Positions 7,522 through 15,059 of a stretch of DNA of 25,819 nt are shown in pieces. Origin of the DNA: JBEIJQ01 sp040380145 (GTDB lineage Bacteria; Bacteroidota; Bacteroidia; Chitinophagales; Saprospiraceae). Numbering within the stretch: position 1 is the first letter of the stretch; each line of letters begins with the position of its first letter. The DNA is taken from positions 1-25,819 of the forward strand of contig JBEIJQ010000022.1 in the NCBI GenBank assembly GCA_040380145.1, given 5' to 3'. Below the pieces are notes generated by a model, which saw only the letters and a program-made list of their open reading frames with translations, did not search any database and was not told the DNA's origin. The position numbers and the translations under genes were made by a program.

Positions 7522-8382
7522 TCAGTCGTCGGCCAGCACATCGCGGTGGCTGTACAAATAGAGCAGGTCGCCGATCTTGTTTTTAAGTTCGTGGCGGTGC
7601 ACGATGAAATCGAGGAAACCGTTTTCGAGGGTCGCCTCGGCGGTCTGGAAACCGGCGGGCAATTTTTTGATCTTGAGGGTTTCCTTGACCACTCGGGGGC
7701 CGGCAAACCCGATGAGGGCGCCCGGCTCGGAAAAGTTCACGTCTCCGAGCATCGCGAAAGAAGCCGTCACGCCGCCCGTGGTCGGGTCGGTCAAGAACGA
7801 CAGGTAAGGCAGCCCGGCGCGGGAAAGTTGCACGAGTTTGGCGGATGTCTTAGCCATCTGCATGAGCGAATAGGCCGCCTCCATCATCCTCGCCCCACCG
7901 GACTTGGAAATGATCATGAGCGGCATTTTGTGGGCGATGCAGTGGTCCACCGCGAGCGCGATTTTTTCGCCCACCACCGAGCCCATGGAGCCGCCGATGA
8001 ACTCGAAGTCCATGCAGGCGATCACGAGATCGTGCTTGTGCACCTTGCCCACGGCCACCGACATGGCATCGTCGAGACCCGTTTTTTCGACGGCCTCTGT
8101 CAAGCGTTCGGTGTAAGGCTTCAGATCCGTGAACTTCAAAATGTCTTTCGACACGATGTGGTCGAAAAGCGGGGTGTAATTGCCGTCGAACAGCAGCTCG
8201 AAGTAATCATCTGAACCGATGCGATCGTGGAGGCCGCAGTTTTTGCACACCCAGAGGTTGTCTTTGAAATCCTTGGTCGTCGTGGTTTTGTTGCAAGCCT
8301 TGCACTGGTGCCAGAGACCTTCGGGCACTTCTTTTTTCTGTCGGGTCTGTATGCCTTCCCGCAAGCGTTTGAACCAGCCCAT
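7522..8382 (-). CDS. accD: Acetyl-CoA carboxylase carboxyltransferase subunit beta
   Basis: The beta half of the carboxyltransferase that, with AccA, moves the carboxyl group from biotin carrier protein to acetyl-CoA to give malonyl-CoA. The N-terminal zinc ribbon is complete: C27, C30, C46 and C49 (CKAC, CKNC). The crotonase-like core follows, with GGSMGSVVGEKI, ISKSGGARMMEAAYSLMQM and LTDPTTGGVTASFAMLGD. Length (286) and start fit the family. The partner accA is in this window but 14 kb away (22452-23411), also on the minus strand. The gene lies after the fbaB terminator, so it needs its own promoter in 8383-8413, where I find only an AT-rich tract and no good consensus. Confidence 0.97.
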   Translation of the reverse strand: MGWFKRLREGIQTRQKKEVPEGLWHQCKACNKTTTTKDFKDNLWVCKNCGLHDRIGSDDYFELLFDGNYTPLFDHIVSKDILKFTDLKPYTERLTEAVEKTGLDDAMSVAVGKVHKHDLVIACMDFEFIGGSMGSVVGEKIALAVDHCIAHKMPLMIISKSGGARMMEAAYSLMQMAKTSAKLVQLSRAGLPYLSFLTDPTTGGVTASFAMLGDVNFSEPGALIGFAGPRVVKETLKIKKLPAGFQTAEATLENGFLDFIVHRHELKNKIGDLLYLYSHRDVLADD

Positions 8383-8413
8383 AGCCGCCGTTTTATTGGT
8401 GAACTTTTTTTAT

Positions 8414-8471
8414 AAAAAACAAAAAGAACCGCGCTCCGTTGAACCGTCGGACGACCCATCAGAGCGCGGTT
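8414..8471 (-). terminator. Rho-independent terminator of the aldolase gene
   Basis: Read on the minus strand, AACCGCGCTC (8471-8462) pairs over 10 bases with GAGCGCGGTT (8436-8427) around a 25-base loop. A T-rich tract (CTTTTTGTTTTTT) follows down to about 8414. It starts 15 bases after the aldolase stop codon. Confidence 0.8.
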
Positions 8472-8486
8472 GGGCGCGAACGGGCA

Positions 8487-9563
8487 TCAGGCGAGCCGGA
8501 TGTCGTCGCAAAGATACACGTCCTGTACGGCGTTCAACAGGGCGATGCCCTCGTTGATCGGTTTTTGGAAAGCCTTGCGGCCCATGATCAGTCCCTGACC
8601 GCCGGCGCGCTTGTTGATCACCGCGGTTTCCACGGCCTCGGCCATGTCGGAAGCGCCCTTGGATTCGCCGCCGGAATTGATCAGTCCCACGCGGCCCATG
8701 TAACAGTTGGCCACTTGGTAGCGGCACAGATCGATGGGGTGATCGGTGGTGAGGTTGTCGTACACGCGCTTGTCGATCTTGCCGTAGCTGGAATTGCCCA
8801 TGTTGAGGGCCGTGTACCCGCCGTTGTTGGTGGGCAACTTTTGCTTGATGATGTCGGCTTGGATGGTCACGCCCAAGTGGTTGGCCTGACCGGTGAGGTC
8901 GGCCGAGTTGTGGTAGTCCTTGTCGGACTTGAAGGCGTTGTTGCGCAGATAGCACCACAGGATGGTGGCCATGCCGAGCTCATGGGCGTATTCGAAGGCC
9001 TCGCTGATCTCGACGAGCTGGCGAGCGGATTGGTCGGAACCGAAGTAGATCGTCGCGCCCACCGCCACGGCGCCCATTTCCCATGCGTTTTTGACGCTGC
9101 CGAAGAGGATCTGGTCGGCCTTGTTGGGGTAAGTGAGCAACTCGTTGTGGTTGATCTTGACAATGAATGGAATGCGGTGCGCGTATTTGCGGGAGCACAT
9201 CGAGAGGACCCCGTAGGTGGAGGCCACGGCATTGCAGCCGCCTTCGATGGCCAGTTTCACGATGCTTTCCGGATCGAAATAGGTGGGATTTTTGGCAAAG
9301 GAAGCTCCCGCGCTGTGCTCGATGCCCTGATCGACGGGCAGGATGGACAGGTAGCCGGTGCCGGCCAAACGGCCGTTGCCGTAAAGGGTTTGGAGGCTGC
9401 GCAGGGTCTGGTTGCTGCGGTTGCTGTGCGCAAAAATACGGTCCACGAAGTCGGGGCCCGGACCGTGCAGCGTGCCCTTGTCAAAGGTTTTGCTCGTATG
9501 GTCGAGCAGGAAACGGGCTTTTTCCTCGCCCAGGATTTCGGTGATTTGCTTGACGGAAGCCAT
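8487..9563 (-). CDS. fbaB: Class I fructose-bisphosphate aldolase (DhnA/FbaB family)
   Basis: Cleaves fructose 1,6-bisphosphate to dihydroxyacetone phosphate and glyceraldehyde 3-phosphate through a Schiff base, without a metal. The archaeal-type/DhnA family is recognised from ILPVDQGIEHSAG (75-87), GGCNAVASTYGVLS and VGATIYFGS. In the C-terminal phosphate-binding part it has SGGESKGASDM and GGQGLIMGRKAFQKP. K240 in QADIIKQKLP is the likely Schiff-base lysine by position in the family. At 358 residues it is of the longer bacterial type. It is flanked by its own terminator and by an upstream leader of about 90 bases. The enzyme works in glycolysis or gluconeogenesis in the cytoplasm. Confidence 0.95.
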   Translation of the reverse strand: MASVKQITEILGEEKARFLLDHTSKTFDKGTLHGPGPDFVDRIFAHSNRSNQTLRSLQTLYGNGRLAGTGYLSILPVDQGIEHSAGASFAKNPTYFDPESIVKLAIEGGCNAVASTYGVLSMCSRKYAHRIPFIVKINHNELLTYPNKADQILFGSVKNAWEMGAVAVGATIYFGSDQSARQLVEISEAFEYAHELGMATILWCYLRNNAFKSDKDYHNSADLTGQANHLGVTIQADIIKQKLPTNNGGYTALNMGNSSYGKIDKRVYDNLTTDHPIDLCRYQVANCYMGRVGLINSGGESKGASDMAEAVETAVINKRAGGQGLIMGRKAFQKPINEGIALLNAVQDVYLCDDIRLA

Positions 9564-9603
9564 TGGTGGTCGCAGAAAGGTTTAGAGGGGTGAAAAAAGG
9601 GGC

Positions 9604-9651
9604 AAAAAAAAACGTTGCGCCAGGGCCGTTCGCCCGAAAGCCGATGGGCGC
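9604..9651 (-). promoter_or_regulatory. Structured leader with hairpin and U-tract before the aldolase gene
   Basis: On the minus strand GCGCC (9651-9647) can pair with GGCGC (9621-9617), enclosing a smaller GGGC/GCCC hairpin. After four bases a run of nine T follows. It lies between the putative -7 element and the fbaB start and looks like a weak attenuator; it may also be just a structured leader. Confidence 0.35.
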
Positions 9652-9653
9652 GG

Positions 9654-9661
9654 CAAAGATA
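9654..9661 (-). promoter_or_regulatory. -7 promoter element for the aldolase gene
   Basis: TATCTTTG on the minus strand matches TAnnTTTG exactly, about 90 bases upstream of the fbaB ATG. I do not see a good -33 element at the normal distance; the nearest TTTG is 27 bases upstream. Confidence 0.5.
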
Positions 9662-9726
9662 GGCAAAATTTTGTTCGCCTAACGGGGACAAATTTCGCCG
9701 TCAGAACAGGGTTCGCCACTTCTGAC

Positions 9727-9734
9727 TATATTTG
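9727..9734 (+). promoter_or_regulatory. -7 promoter element for the 9785-11050 gene pair
   Basis: TATATTTG matches TAnnTTTG. No convincing -33 TTTG is seen 17-21 bases upstream. Between it and the gene lie a T7-CC-A6 tract (9752-9766) and a tiny ATG-CAC-CGC-TGA reading frame at 9771-9782, which ends two bases before the real ATG. Confidence 0.5.
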
Positions 9735-9784
9735 GCCGTCTTTTAGGACTGTTTTTTTCCAAAAAATAAAATGCACCGCTGACC

Positions 9785-10261
9785 ATGAGAAGTTTGCTCA
9801 CCCTGCTTTTTTTCGGCCTGATCATTTGGGTCGTTTACGCCACTTTCTTCGGCAGTTCGGACGACAAAGACAAGCGCGACCGCCTGTTCAATGGGCTCAA
9901 AGAAACCGGCGAGGCCATCACCGACATCCTCAAGTCGCAAAAGGGCCTGTACGATGCCGGTGAGTACGACAAGGCATTGGACAAGATCTCGGGGGTGATC
10001 GACCAGTTGAAAAAAGAACAGGACGGATCGGGCGAAAAAGCCGCCGAACTGGCGCGATTGGAAAAACAAAAAGCCGAACTGGAAAATCTGATCCAGCGCT
10101 ACGAGGCCGACAAAGAACGCCACGACAAGGCCGCTCAAACGCCCCCCGTCAATCAAGGCAAGGCCAAACGGGCCGAGACCCAAACAGAGGAACCCTCCAC
10201 GGCCCCGCTGGAGAAAAAACTCGCGGAAATCCAAAAGACGCTCGAAACCCTTTCCCAATAA
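9785..10261 (+). CDS. Small membrane-anchored coiled-coil protein, unknown function
   Basis: 158 residues. Residues 1-22 form a hydrophobic anchor (LLTLLFFGLIIWVVYATFF). A charged, helical tail with heptad-like spacing follows, about residues 60-110 (LARLEKQKAELENLIQRYEADKER), then a Pro/Thr/Glu-rich linker and a last helix (APLEKKLAEIQKTLETL). The stretch GLYDAGEYDKALDKISGVID resembles a single TPR-like helix pair. No enzyme motif is seen. It lies 36 bases upstream of an outer-membrane barrel gene on the same strand, so both are probably made together and act at the envelope. I do not recognise a named family. Confidence 0.75.
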   Translation: MRSLLTLLFFGLIIWVVYATFFGSSDDKDKRDRLFNGLKETGEAITDILKSQKGLYDAGEYDKALDKISGVIDQLKKEQDGSGEKAAELARLEKQKAELENLIQRYEADKERHDKAAQTPPVNQGKAKRAETQTEEPSTAPLEKKLAEIQKTLETLSQ

Positions 10262-10297
10262 GCCTGTTCTACAACCGGCCCACCAAATTTTTTCGAA

Positions 10298-11050
10298 ATG
10301 AGCAAAAAGACATTCGCAGCGGCAGTTCTTTTGCTGTTGGCAACCCATCTGGCGGCACAGGAAAAAGCCAAAATGCCCATGCCGAAGGGCACTGCTTTCG
10401 GCATCCAGACCGGCCTGGCGATCGGCATCCAAAAATGGAACGGCTCGCAGCGCGAGCCTCTTTTTGCGTTCACCGGCTCGATGTTCATGGATTTCATGAC
10501 CGGCCGTCGGATGAGCACCCTGATCCAGCTGGGATACAGTCCCAAAGGCTCTTCCGTGATACAGAACGCCACCCAGTACATCGGTCCGGGCGGGCAGCCG
10601 ATCAACATCCCCCGCACCACTTACAACACGATTTTCCACAACCTGTCGATGATCCTCGGCGCCAAATCGCGTTTCGCGATGCCCAAGCCCAACCAATGGG
10701 CCTACTTCATGCTGGGCATCCGGGGCGAATACACCTTGGCCTACGACCGCGGTCTGTTGGGCAATCCGAATTTCGACGACTACATCAACAAATTCAACTG
10801 GGGTCCTTCGCTCGGTGGAGGCTACGAAATGGGCCTCGGCGAATCGAACACCACGCTGTTTTGGCAGCTCCACATCGCACCGGATGTTTCGTATGTTCTG
10901 AACGTGCCCAACAGCCAGTGGACCAATCCTTTCACCCTGCAGACCGAGACATTGCCCGCCCAGCGCATCCGCAACATGGGCATCGAACTGGTGATGGGCG
11001 TGCGTTTCCACCGAGATCCGGACGAAACGCCCGAGGAAATGGCTTGGTAA
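10298..11050 (+). CDS. Outer-membrane beta-barrel (PorT-like) protein
   Basis: 250 residues with a clear signal peptide (KKTFAAAVLLLLATHLAAQ, cleavage near residue 21). Alternating amphipathic strands follow, rich in Gly and aromatic residues: FGIQTGLAIGIQKW, STLIQLGYSPKGSS, YFMLGIRGEYTLAYD, PSLGGGYEMGL, and an end strand GIELVMGVRFHRD. This fits the ~200-residue outer-membrane barrel family (PF13568-like, PorT and relatives) widespread in Bacteroidota. Its role is unknown; some relatives take part in type IX secretion or sit in the outer membrane without a known ligand. The start codon follows a TTTTTTCGAAA tract directly. It is the last gene of its pair, convergent with the next gene. Confidence 0.75.
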   Translation: MSKKTFAAAVLLLLATHLAAQEKAKMPMPKGTAFGIQTGLAIGIQKWNGSQREPLFAFTGSMFMDFMTGRRMSTLIQLGYSPKGSSVIQNATQYIGPGGQPINIPRTTYNTIFHNLSMILGAKSRFAMPKPNQWAYFMLGIRGEYTLAYDRGLLGNPNFDDYINKFNWGPSLGGGYEMGLGESNTTLFWQLHIAPDVSYVLNVPNSQWTNPFTLQTETLPAQRIRNMGIELVMGVRFHRDPDETPEEMAW

Positions 11051-11090
11051 TCTTCTTGAATCTCTCGACATTGTCGGTCGGCACCGACGA

Positions 11091-12704
11091 TCAGCCGCCT
11101 CCCTGTAGGGCTTTGAGCAGATCCTCTTGGCTGGCCATCGGATTGGGCAGCACTTTCATGTCGAAGGTGATCTGGGGCTTCTCCGCGCTGCGCAGGGCCT
11201 TCACATCAATAGCGGCGAACTGCTGCTCGGAGAAGACGGCGATGCGGCTGTTGGGCAAAACGGCCACCACTCTGGCTTTTGTGCCGACCGGAAAAGGAGC
11301 TTTGGCCCAATCCGATCTGGTGAGCTTGATCACGGAACGGGAATCGGTGGGCACCAGATAGACCTCTCTGACCATTTGTCCCTGCTCTGCCCACTGATCT
11401 TCGTAATTGAAATTCAGTTGCGCGGTGATGTTTTCCTGCTTCAACAACCGATCGTAGTTGTAGATGCCGAAACCGCCGATTTCAAGGGTGCGGAAAGCGT
11501 CGGCCATTTTGGACAGCCGGGCCATTTCTGCCTCCCTTTCCAATCTGAGGCGTTCCATAAGCGCTTCCTGCTCCACCCGCATCCGTTCGTATTCGATCTT
11601 TATTTTGGCAAAAGCCTCTTTCTCGTTCGTTCTCCAGTACTCCGGTGTGAAACGGAAAAGATCTTTCAGCATCAAAACCGCCTGAGCACGAATTTTGAAC
11701 GAATCCAAGTGGTGCCCCGGCTTTTTGGGGTTGCAACGATAAATCGTGAACGAGAACTCATTGTCTTTGATAAATTTCACATCCGCAGAGTTGTTGTTGG
11801 GATCGAAAATTTCGTTCAAGTGTTTTCCGTCCCCTTGACGCACCCCCTTGGGCACTTTTCCCTGCTTGATCCATGTGGGAAAAGGCTTGTCGTCCAGTCT
11901 TTTCCAAACCATTGCAGAGACGTCTCCGTCCATATCCGCACCGGTTTCAAACAATCTAAGCCAAGTCTGGACGTTCAGCCACTTGAGACCATAAGATTGA
12001 ATTTTTGCCTTGACGGCATCGTGTTTCAGCGATTTACCGTTGAGATATTCGTCATATTCCACATCCAAAACCGCTGTGTAATCGAGCACAAATCGGTCGC
12101 CCGCTCGCGGCAGACCGGCTTGGTTTTGGGACAATTTGCCGAGCAATTTCTGTTTTTCGACGTTCACCTCGGCGGAATTGTGCCCCAAAGATTTCCAGTT
12201 GCGGGCCTTTTCGTCGAGATAGTAGGCGTTGAAATCGTTTTCGGGCGTGAAAGAAGCCAAGCGCACTTCCATTTTCGCGCCGTCCCGCACGAAGATATCT
12301 TGGCCGTTTTGGGCACCGCGCAGTTCGAACATGCCCGCCGTTTCCAGTTGTTGGCGGCCGGCGCTGTCGAATTCCATCGGGATGCCGGTCAGAAAAACAT
12401 CTGTTTCGTTGTGCATTTCACGGTAGCGGAGCTCGACCTCGCCGGTGAGCGGCTGGCCGTTGGCGCCCACGAAGGCATTGGCCGGCACCTTGAGGTGGCC
12501 GCCGTTGGGCAAGTCGAACTTGTTGTCTCGATCCACCCGGGCCCGAAAAACGGTGAACGGCAGATCGAGGCCGGGAAACGGCGGTTTGACAAACGAAGCG
12601 TCGTCGGATACCGTTGAGACCTCGGAACAGCCGCTTGTGGCAAGTGCTGCAAAAACGATTGCTCCAAGACCGATTACCGTGGATTTCAAAAGATGATTGT
12701 TCAT
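11091..12704 (-). CDS. Large lipoprotein with coiled coil, unknown function
   Basis: 537 residues from the ATG at 12704, chosen because it starts a lipoprotein signal (hydrophobic residues 9-22, LATSGC with Cys26); an upstream in-frame TTG adds 13 unlikely residues. The region after the signal has a pattern common in uncharacterised Bacteroidota lipoproteins: LPNGGHLKVPANAFV, then EVELRYREMHNETDVFLTGI, MEFDSAG and an ETAGMFELR stretch, probably a beta-sandwich. A long charged helix follows, rich in Glu and Arg (EYERMRVEQEALMERLRLER). A further beta domain ends the protein. I know of no assigned function. The gene is convergent with the barrel protein gene, with 40 bases between the stops, and is the most distal of three minus-strand genes for exported proteins. 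Confidence 0.75.
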   Translation of the reverse strand: MNNHLLKSTVIGLGAIVFAALATSGCSEVSTVSDDASFVKPPFPGLDLPFTVFRARVDRDNKFDLPNGGHLKVPANAFVGANGQPLTGEVELRYREMHNETDVFLTGIPMEFDSAGRQQLETAGMFELRGAQNGQDIFVRDGAKMEVRLASFTPENDFNAYYLDEKARNWKSLGHNSAEVNVEKQKLLGKLSQNQAGLPRAGDRFVLDYTAVLDVEYDEYLNGKSLKHDAVKAKIQSYGLKWLNVQTWLRLFETGADMDGDVSAMVWKRLDDKPFPTWIKQGKVPKGVRQGDGKHLNEIFDPNNNSADVKFIKDNEFSFTIYRCNPKKPGHHLDSFKIRAQAVLMLKDLFRFTPEYWRTNEKEAFAKIKIEYERMRVEQEALMERLRLEREAEMARLSKMADAFRTLEIGGFGIYNYDRLLKQENITAQLNFNYEDQWAEQGQMVREVYLVPTDSRSVIKLTRSDWAKAPFPVGTKARVVAVLPNSRIAVFSEQQFAAIDVKALRSAEKPQITFDMKVLPNPMASQEDLLKALQGGG

Positions 12705-12836
12705 AAGGTAAAAAATTGGTTGAAAAATCGTAAAATGCTTCAAATCATGTTTCCGAATTATGGCAAGTGAAAAAATCCAATGATTTAAAAATCAGTTTTT
12801 TGCAAAAAATCATTCAGCTCACAAAACAAAAGAAAA

Positions 12837-13562
12837 TCAATGTGTTCCATTAAACGGGGCCTCCCGGTAAAAAGCCACGGCGGCCTCGGCGTACGAGCAC
12901 TGGGGCGCCCTTGATTTTCGTCCGTAAGGAAAGGCCCGGATCGATTGCCAGGAGCGGATTTCCTCGACCGGAGCATGGATGCCGAGGTTGTAGGCCGTGC
13001 CCACGAACGCGATCCGCGATTCGGCAGAGAGGCGGGCCAGTTCGGGATATCGGGCCGACAAATGCATCCAAAAAGCGCACACATAGCGCAGCTGGGTCTC
13101 GGTGTCTTCGAGGCGCAGCAGTCGCTCCTGCCGAGCCGTTTTTTGCGAAGCGCCCGCTTGGGGCAGCAGTTCGGGAAAGGTGCGCGCCAGATCGGGATCC
13201 CGGGCGATGGCCGATTCCAAGTCCTCAGCAAAAGAGGGCTTCATCTGGAATGGCCCGATGGAAAAATCCACCACATTCCGCCCCCCGTGCACGTACGCCA
13301 GCTCAAGCCCCGCCGTTTCCAGCCAATCCCGGAAACGCGCATATCGGTAGTTTTCGGGGGCCACGACCGCCAACAACTCCTCCTCGGGCAGATCGTAGCG
13401 GTCGCAGATTTCGGCAAAGGCGGACCGGTTGGCCGAAAAAAAGATCTTCGCATCCGCATAATCCGGCAAAAAAGGAGGCTTTTCGCCAGTGAAATTCTTC
13501 GCGGGAGCCGGCGCGTGCGAAGACAGCAGCGCCAAAACGGCCAACAACAGGATATATCGCAT
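12837..13562 (-). CDS. Exported lysozyme-like (putative muralytic) protein
   Basis: 241 residues from the ATG at 13562, which begins a signal peptide (RYILLLAVLALLSSHAPAPA). An in-frame extension upstream to 13715 overlaps the neighbouring gene and is rejected. The mature part has a layout like the lysozyme/transglycosylase superfamily. A glutamate at residue 70 in VVAPENYRY follows a helix and could be catalytic. SIGPFQMKPSFAE (101-113) resembles the G-x-x-Q motif that follows it, and VGTAYNLGIHAP resembles the later AYN motif. Cleavage of peptidoglycan in the periplasm is therefore likely but not shown. It lies 14 bases downstream of the CAP-domain gene and is probably co-transcribed with it. 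Confidence 0.65.
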   Translation of the reverse strand: MRYILLLAVLALLSSHAPAPAKNFTGEKPPFLPDYADAKIFFSANRSAFAEICDRYDLPEEELLAVVAPENYRYARFRDWLETAGLELAYVHGGRNVVDFSIGPFQMKPSFAEDLESAIARDPDLARTFPELLPQAGASQKTARQERLLRLEDTETQLRYVCAFWMHLSARYPELARLSAESRIAFVGTAYNLGIHAPVEEIRSWQSIRAFPYGRKSRAPQCSYAEAAVAFYREAPFNGTH

Positions 13563-13576
13563 GGGCGTCAAGAGGA

Positions 13577-14200
13577 TCACTTGCTGCCGAAGCACTGGAT
13601 ATAATAAAAGCTCGCCATTCCATCCCCTTCGTATTCGACCATCAAAGCCCCCGTTCCGAGCATTTTGTATCCTTTGGTGTAAATGTTCGCCCGATGGCCG
13701 GGGGAATTCAACCAATCTTGGAGCGCTTCACGGGCGGCATCTGCATAGGTCGTTTTCTCCCCGAATACATAAGTCATGTCGATGTTTTCGCCCATCATCA
13801 TCAGCCCTTTGATATACTTGTTGAAACGGACCTTGATATCGGTCTGCGCCTTCTTTTTGGGGTTTGCATGATCGAAGTAACCGTTCTTTTTCATATCGGC
13901 CACATGCGTAGCGCCCGCACGACATAGCTCGACGGAGAATGCGCAGGCAGGCAGTTTCTTTTTTTCTCTTTGGACATTGGTTTCGTGGAAAACGGCCGCC
14001 ACCAACAAAGGATAGTTTATTTGTTGGAAATCGATGAAAGCGTTTACTTCCGGCAATGCGAAGAATTGTTTGGCGGAATAATCCTCGCAGTATTTTATCA
14101 AGTTCGGCTCCAAAGCGTCGCTCATTTGGGCAAAAACCGAAGATGGGCTGGCCAGCCAGCAGAACAACAACAGAAAGGGCAATTTTTTCACAGGTTTCAT
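13577..14200 (-). CDS. Exported CAP (SCP/PR-1-like) domain protein
   Basis: 207 residues with a signal peptide (LPFLLLFCWLASPSSVFAQ, cleavage near residue 25). The CAP fold is seen in an N-terminal helix (LVAAVFHETNVQREKKKLPA, about 67-86), YFDHANPKKK with His111, GENI at 137-140 and the signature DWLNSPGHRANIYTKGYKMLG (162-182; SPGHRANI at 166-173). Bacterial CAP proteins are secreted and their biochemical role is mostly unknown; lipid binding and protease-like roles have been proposed in the superfamily. The following gene encodes a lysozyme-like protein. The leader carries two copies of TTTTTTCGAAA before the ATG (14207-14231). Confidence 0.88.
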   Translation of the reverse strand: MKPVKKLPFLLLFCWLASPSSVFAQMSDALEPNLIKYCEDYSAKQFFALPEVNAFIDFQQINYPLLVAAVFHETNVQREKKKLPACAFSVELCRAGATHVADMKKNGYFDHANPKKKAQTDIKVRFNKYIKGLMMMGENIDMTYVFGEKTTYADAAREALQDWLNSPGHRANIYTKGYKMLGTGALMVEYEGDGMASFYYIQCFGSK

Positions 14201-14237
14201 TTGGGGTTTCGAAAAAATTATTTCGAAAAAAGCAAGC

Positions 14238-15050
14238 CTATAACGGCAGAGGGCTCAAAATAATTTCCCCGACGGCCATTTTTTTTTCATCCAAGCAATT
14301 TTTCCATATATCCCGAAAGTGCCAAGCGACTCCGCCCACGGCGTGGACGGGCAGGTCGGGCGCCGCCAGCGGCGCGACACGGCGGGCGACGAACGCCGAA
14401 AATTCTTCGTGCAAGTTGTTTTCGATCCATTTGTTTCCCCGGTTTTGCCCATAAAAAAAGGCAAATTCCGCGCACCATCGATTGGGCATCGGGCGGCGGT
14501 ACAAGGCATCCAGCACCTCGGTGCGATCGAGCACGGGATATGCCGTCCGGAATCGGTGGACCAGTTCGGGTGGGAGCTCCCTGTAAAAAAAGGCTTTGAG
14601 CAGCCTTTTTCCCAGTTCGGCGCCGCTGCCCTCGTCGCCGAGCAAAAAGCCGAGGGAAGGCAGGGAATCCTCGATCCGGAGGCCGTCCCAGCGGGCGGCA
14701 TTGGAGCCGGTGCCGAGGATGCAGACCACCCCGGGGATATCGCCGCAGGTCCAACGGGCGGCTCCGATCAGATCCGAGCCGATCGTGGCCGAGGCGTGCA
14801 CAAACACGGATCGGAGGGCGTTTTCCACCCGGGCACAATCCGTTTCCGTGGCGCATCCGGCCCCGTAAAACACGACTTCCGTACACGCCTCGGCGGGAAA
14901 CGGCAGTTGGGGGAGCAGTTCGAGGCTCAGCACTTCGGCAATGGCCCGCTCGTCCAAGTAGCGGGGATTGCAACCGGTGGTGCGAAAAAAGCCCCCCGAT
15001 CCATCGGACCAGAGGGCTTTTGTGGAGCCGCCGTCACATAGCAGCCGCAT
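14238..15050 (-). CDS. BadF/BadG/BcrA-type ATPase, N-acetylglucosamine kinase-like
   Basis: 270 residues of the ASKHA (actin/hexokinase) fold. The first phosphate loop is CDGGSTKALW (5-14), with D6, S9, T10 and K11. The connecting motifs are GAGCATETDCARVENAL, then a second phosphate motif VVCILGTGSNAARWDG, then GFLLGDEGSGAELGKRLLKAFF, which is characteristic of bacterial N-acetylglucosamine kinases of the BadF family. A final VHAVGGVAWHF loop is the adenosine site. It probably phosphorylates an amino sugar such as GlcNAc from recycled cell wall; the substrate is inferred. It lies 9 bases after a small membrane protein gene. A strong terminator-like hairpin lies within codons 11-22, which is unusual and described separately. 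Confidence 0.85.
   Translation of the reverse strand: MRLLCDGGSTKALWSDGSGGFFRTTGCNPRYLDERAIAEVLSLELLPQLPFPAEACTEVVFYGAGCATETDCARVENALRSVFVHASATIGSDLIGAARWTCGDIPGVVCILGTGSNAARWDGLRIEDSLPSLGFLLGDEGSGAELGKRLLKAFFYRELPPELVHRFRTAYPVLDRTEVLDALYRRPMPNRWCAEFAFFYGQNRGNKWIENNLHEEFSAFVARRVAPLAAPDLPVHAVGGVAWHFRDIWKNCLDEKKMAVGEIILSPLPL
14985..15021 (-). terminator. Terminator-like hairpin inside the start of the kinase-like gene
   Basis: Read on the minus strand, AAAAGCCC then TCTGGTCC pairs over 16 base positions (with some G-U pairs) with GGATCGGG then GGGCTTTT around a 3-base loop, and TT follows. It lies 39 bases after the stop of the 15060-15374 gene but inside the next coding region (codons 11-22). 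It could end part of the transcription from upstream; coding constraint with no function is the alternative. Confidence 0.45.
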
Positions 15051-15059
15051 ATCGTATGA

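Noticed and set aside
13563..13715. A 51-residue N-terminal extension of the lysozyme-like protein.
   Set aside because: It overlaps the CAP-domain gene and would bury the clear signal peptide starting at the ATG at 13562.
14207..14231. Two copies of TTTCGAAAAAA as a transposon or integration scar.
   Set aside because: No inverted ends or transposase gene is nearby, and the same tract is found before other starts in the window, so a leader element is more likely.
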